The position numbers and the translations under genes were made by a program. The notes beneath the pieces were generated by a model. The model was not told where the DNA came from and did no database searches. It saw nothing but the letters and a program-made list of their open reading frames with translations. A DNA stretch of 64,000 bases from Palsa-504 sp963753225 (GTDB lineage Bacteria > Actinomycetota > Actinomycetes > Streptosporangiales > Streptosporangiaceae), in assembly GCA_963753225.1 (NCBI GenBank), contig CAVWBQ010000011.1, positions 1 to 64,000 on the forward strand. The letters are read 5' to 3'. Shown piece by piece: positions 62,219 to 64,000 of this stretch (position 1 is its first letter; every line of letters begins with the position of its first letter).

Positions 62219-64000
62219 ATGCAGGCGGTTATCCTCGCGGCAGGACGCGGTCGGCGAATGGAGCCACTCTCGAAGACCTGTCATAAAGGCCTGCTTGAGA
62301 TAGGAGGCAGCACCATTCTCGGCAGGGCGCTGGACAGCCTGCTCAAAGCCGGCGTCGCCCCCATCACCATCGTGACGGGATACCGGAGCGATGACATAAC
62401 AAGCTTCGTCTCCACCCGGTACCCGGGCATCCCCGTTCGTTACGTGCACAACGAGCGCTACGAGGTAACCAACAACATCGTCTCGCTGGCGATGGCGCTG
62501 GAGAGCCTCACGTACGAGGAAGACGTCGCCCTCATTGAATGTGACCTGCTTTTCGAGCCGCATCTCATCACCGATCTGGCCAGGCACCCGGGCCAGAACG
62601 TAGCGCTGGTCGACCGCTATCGCACGGGGATGGACGGCACCGTCGTCTCGATCGAGAACGGCTACGTGAGCCAGGTGTTCCCCACCGCAAGCCAGGACAG
62701 GGATTTCCGTTTCGGCGATAAGTTCAAGACCATTAACATCTACCGTTTCGACCGCACATATTGTCAGGGAACGCTGCGGCCCATGCTCAGCGCATACGCC
62801 AACAACGTCGATTCCAACTGCTATTACGAAATCGTTCTCGGTATGCTGGCCAACGTTCCAGCGCACAGAATATCAGCGCTGGTCGTGCGGGACACGGACT
62901 GGGTAGAGGTAGACGACCCTAATGACCTGAACGTCGCCAGGTTCGCCTTCGAGCCGAAAGACCGGGCCGCATTGCTCGACCATTCTTTCGGCGGGCACTG
63001 GTCCTACGACGTCCTCGACTTCTCGCTCCCCCGCAACGCCTACTTTCCGCCCGTCCCGATGCTCACCGCGCTCAGCCACGGCCTGCCGGATGTCATCACG
63101 GGCTATGGGTCCCGGCAGGAAATCCTGGACGAAAAGGCGGCGCTCTTCATCGGCTGCGAGCCGGACCGCGTCCGTCTCCTCAACGGCGCCTCCCAGGCCT
63201 ACCCGATACTCGGACAGCTCTACCGGGACCGGGCCGTCGCGATACCCACCCCCACCTTCGGGGAGTACGCGCGGTGCTTCCCGCATGCGACCACGTACAC
63301 CGATTCGCTAGCCGCCGATCCAGAGCAGTTCGGGCGATACGCGCAAGAGATGGACCTGATGGTGGTGGTCAACCCGAACAATCCGTCCGGCGTAACGGTC
63401 TCCACCCGGTCGCTGTACGACGTAGCCGCCCGGACGCCGGACACCACGTTCCTGATCGACGAGTCCTTCCTCGTCTTCAGCGGGCAGCCGTCGCTGATCC
63501 GCCTGCTCGAGGCCGAGCCGCTGGACAACGTCGTGATCTTGACCAGCCTCGGTAAGTCGCTGGGGGTTCCCGGGCTCCGCTTGGGCTATCTCTACACGTC
63601 CAACGCGGAATTGCGTCGAGTGTTCGGGACATTCATGCCCATCTGGGGCGTCAATGCGCTGGCGGAGTTCTTCCTAGAGCTGACCATCAAGTTCCGCACC
63701 GACCTGGAAAGGTCCATTGCTCTGACGGTGTCGGAGCGGGCCCGGATGCGGCGTCTGCTGGAGGAACTGCCCTCCGTGCGCCACGTTCATGACAGCGGAG
63801 GCAACTTCCTCCTCGTCGATCTGGCCGGCGAGGATCCGGGCGCAGCCTCACGGCTGCGGCGGGACCTGCTGGCCAGCAGCAGGATCGAGGTAAAGGACAT
63901 CTCGGGAAAGTACCCGGACCAGCGGCCGCGACTGCGCTTGGCCGTGCGGACGCAGGAAGACAATGACCGGCTGCTGAACGCCCTCAGGGCCCTGGCCACG
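62219..64000 (+). CDS. nucleotidylyltransferase-aminotransferase fusion (incomplete at right edge)
   Basis: At least 594 residues. Domain 1 (1-235) is an NTP transferase: AVILAAGRGRRMEPLSKTCH then KGLLEIGG, VTGYRSDDI, VALIECDLLFEP and WVEVDDPNDL, like CTP:phosphocholine or aminoethylphosphonate cytidylyltransferases. Domain 2 (about 250-594) is a fold-type I PLP enzyme of the HisC/CobD kind: GASQAYPIL, VVNPNNPSG, LIDESFLVFS, the Schiff-base Lys in LTSLGKSLGVPGLRLGY, and a C-terminal Arg in RPRLRLAVRT. It may make a CDP-activated amino-alcohol or amino-phosphonate that decorates a surface polymer. It is coupled to the GT2 gene. GC content is lower than in its neighbours. Confidence 0.85.
   Translation, partial: MQAVILAAGRGRRMEPLSKTCHKGLLEIGGSTILGRALDSLLKAGVAPITIVTGYRSDDITSFVSTRYPGIPVRYVHNERYEVTNNIVSLAMALESLTYEEDVALIECDLLFEPHLITDLARHPGQNVALVDRYRTGMDGTVVSIENGYVSQVFPTASQDRDFRFGDKFKTINIYRFDRTYCQGTLRPMLSAYANNVDSNCYYEIVLGMLANVPAHRISALVVRDTDWVEVDDPNDLNVARFAFEPKDRAALLDHSFGGHWSYDVLDFSLPRNAYFPPVPMLTALSHGLPDVITGYGSRQEILDEKAALFIGCEPDRVRLLNGASQAYPILGQLYRDRAVAIPTPTFGEYARCFPHATTYTDSLAADPEQFGRYAQEMDLMVVVNPNNPSGVTVSTRSLYDVAARTPDTTFLIDESFLVFSGQPSLIRLLEAEPLDNVVILTSLGKSLGVPGLRLGYLYTSNAELRRVFGTFMPIWGVNALAEFFLELTIKFRTDLERSIALTVSERARMRRLLEELPSVRHVHDSGGNFLLVDLAGEDPGAASRLRRDLLASSRIEVKDISGKYPDQRPRLRLAVRTQEDNDRLLNALRALAT

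Noticed and set aside
62054..62866. Minus-strand ORFs across the NTP-transferase gene
   Set aside because: Antisense to a coding frame with clear motifs and continuous to the window edge.

Overview
The window is about 70% GC. Its gene set (DtxR/IdeR-type iron regulator, mycothiol S-conjugate amidase, a lone groEL under CIRCE control, lon under an HspR-type HAIR site, DUF2530, DUF3027 and DUF3263 proteins, SpoIIE-type phosphatase, dense GTG starts and 4-bp start/stop overlaps) points to a filamentous actinobacterium. The order thrC - moaD-like - csp - groEL next to otsA/otsB, and mca next to greA, resembles Streptomyces and Streptosporangiales core chromosome, but I cannot name the genus.

Layout. 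1-13.2 kb: a receiver-less PhoB-type DNA-binding protein, thiolase, SpoIIE-type phosphatase, DtxR-family regulator, pdxH, an overlapping citrate synthase-serC pair, thpR, MarR, DUF2530, DUF3027, an MFS transporter and a long cold-shock protein. 13.5-21.3 kb: groEL with two CIRCE operators, cspA, a MoaD/ThiS-like carrier whose diglycine is masked by seven residues, thrC behind a SAM-I riboswitch, otsA and otsB tail to tail, DUF3263 and a SAM hydrolase. 21.4-30.9 kb: a membrane-anchored subtilase-like protein lacking catalytic residues, lon with a perfect HAIR site, the lutABC operon, an Sfp-type phosphopantetheinyl transferase and an MBL hydrolase. 31-38.5 kb: TetR divergent from a DrrAB-type exporter, SDR, folB, FadR-type regulator, a RecQ helicase with a PRTase-like tail and a frameshifted rhodanese.

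38.5-42.4 kb is an accessory scar: a TnpB-related gene, a recombinase fragment and an unknown gene, next to a wrecked MMPL transporter gene and its TetR regulator. 43-53 kb: serS, an acidic orphan protein and an SNF2 helicase/SWIM pair. A tandem duplication of about 2.7 kb here leaves two SWIM genes, two small zinc-ligand proteins, a truncated helicase copy and a truncated orphan copy. 53-57.5 kb: mca, greA and a DHA2 exporter with a divergent TetR and two palindromic boxes.

57.5-64 kb is the most unusual part. A 1114-residue protein fuses an entire polysaccharide-type flippase to a STAND (NB-ARC) ATPase and TPR repeats. It is divergent from a GT2 glycosyltransferase and a nucleotidylyltransferase-aminotransferase fusion that runs off the right edge. 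Together these suggest a surface glycopolymer locus in which export may be gated by a STAND switch. This is inference from architecture and context.
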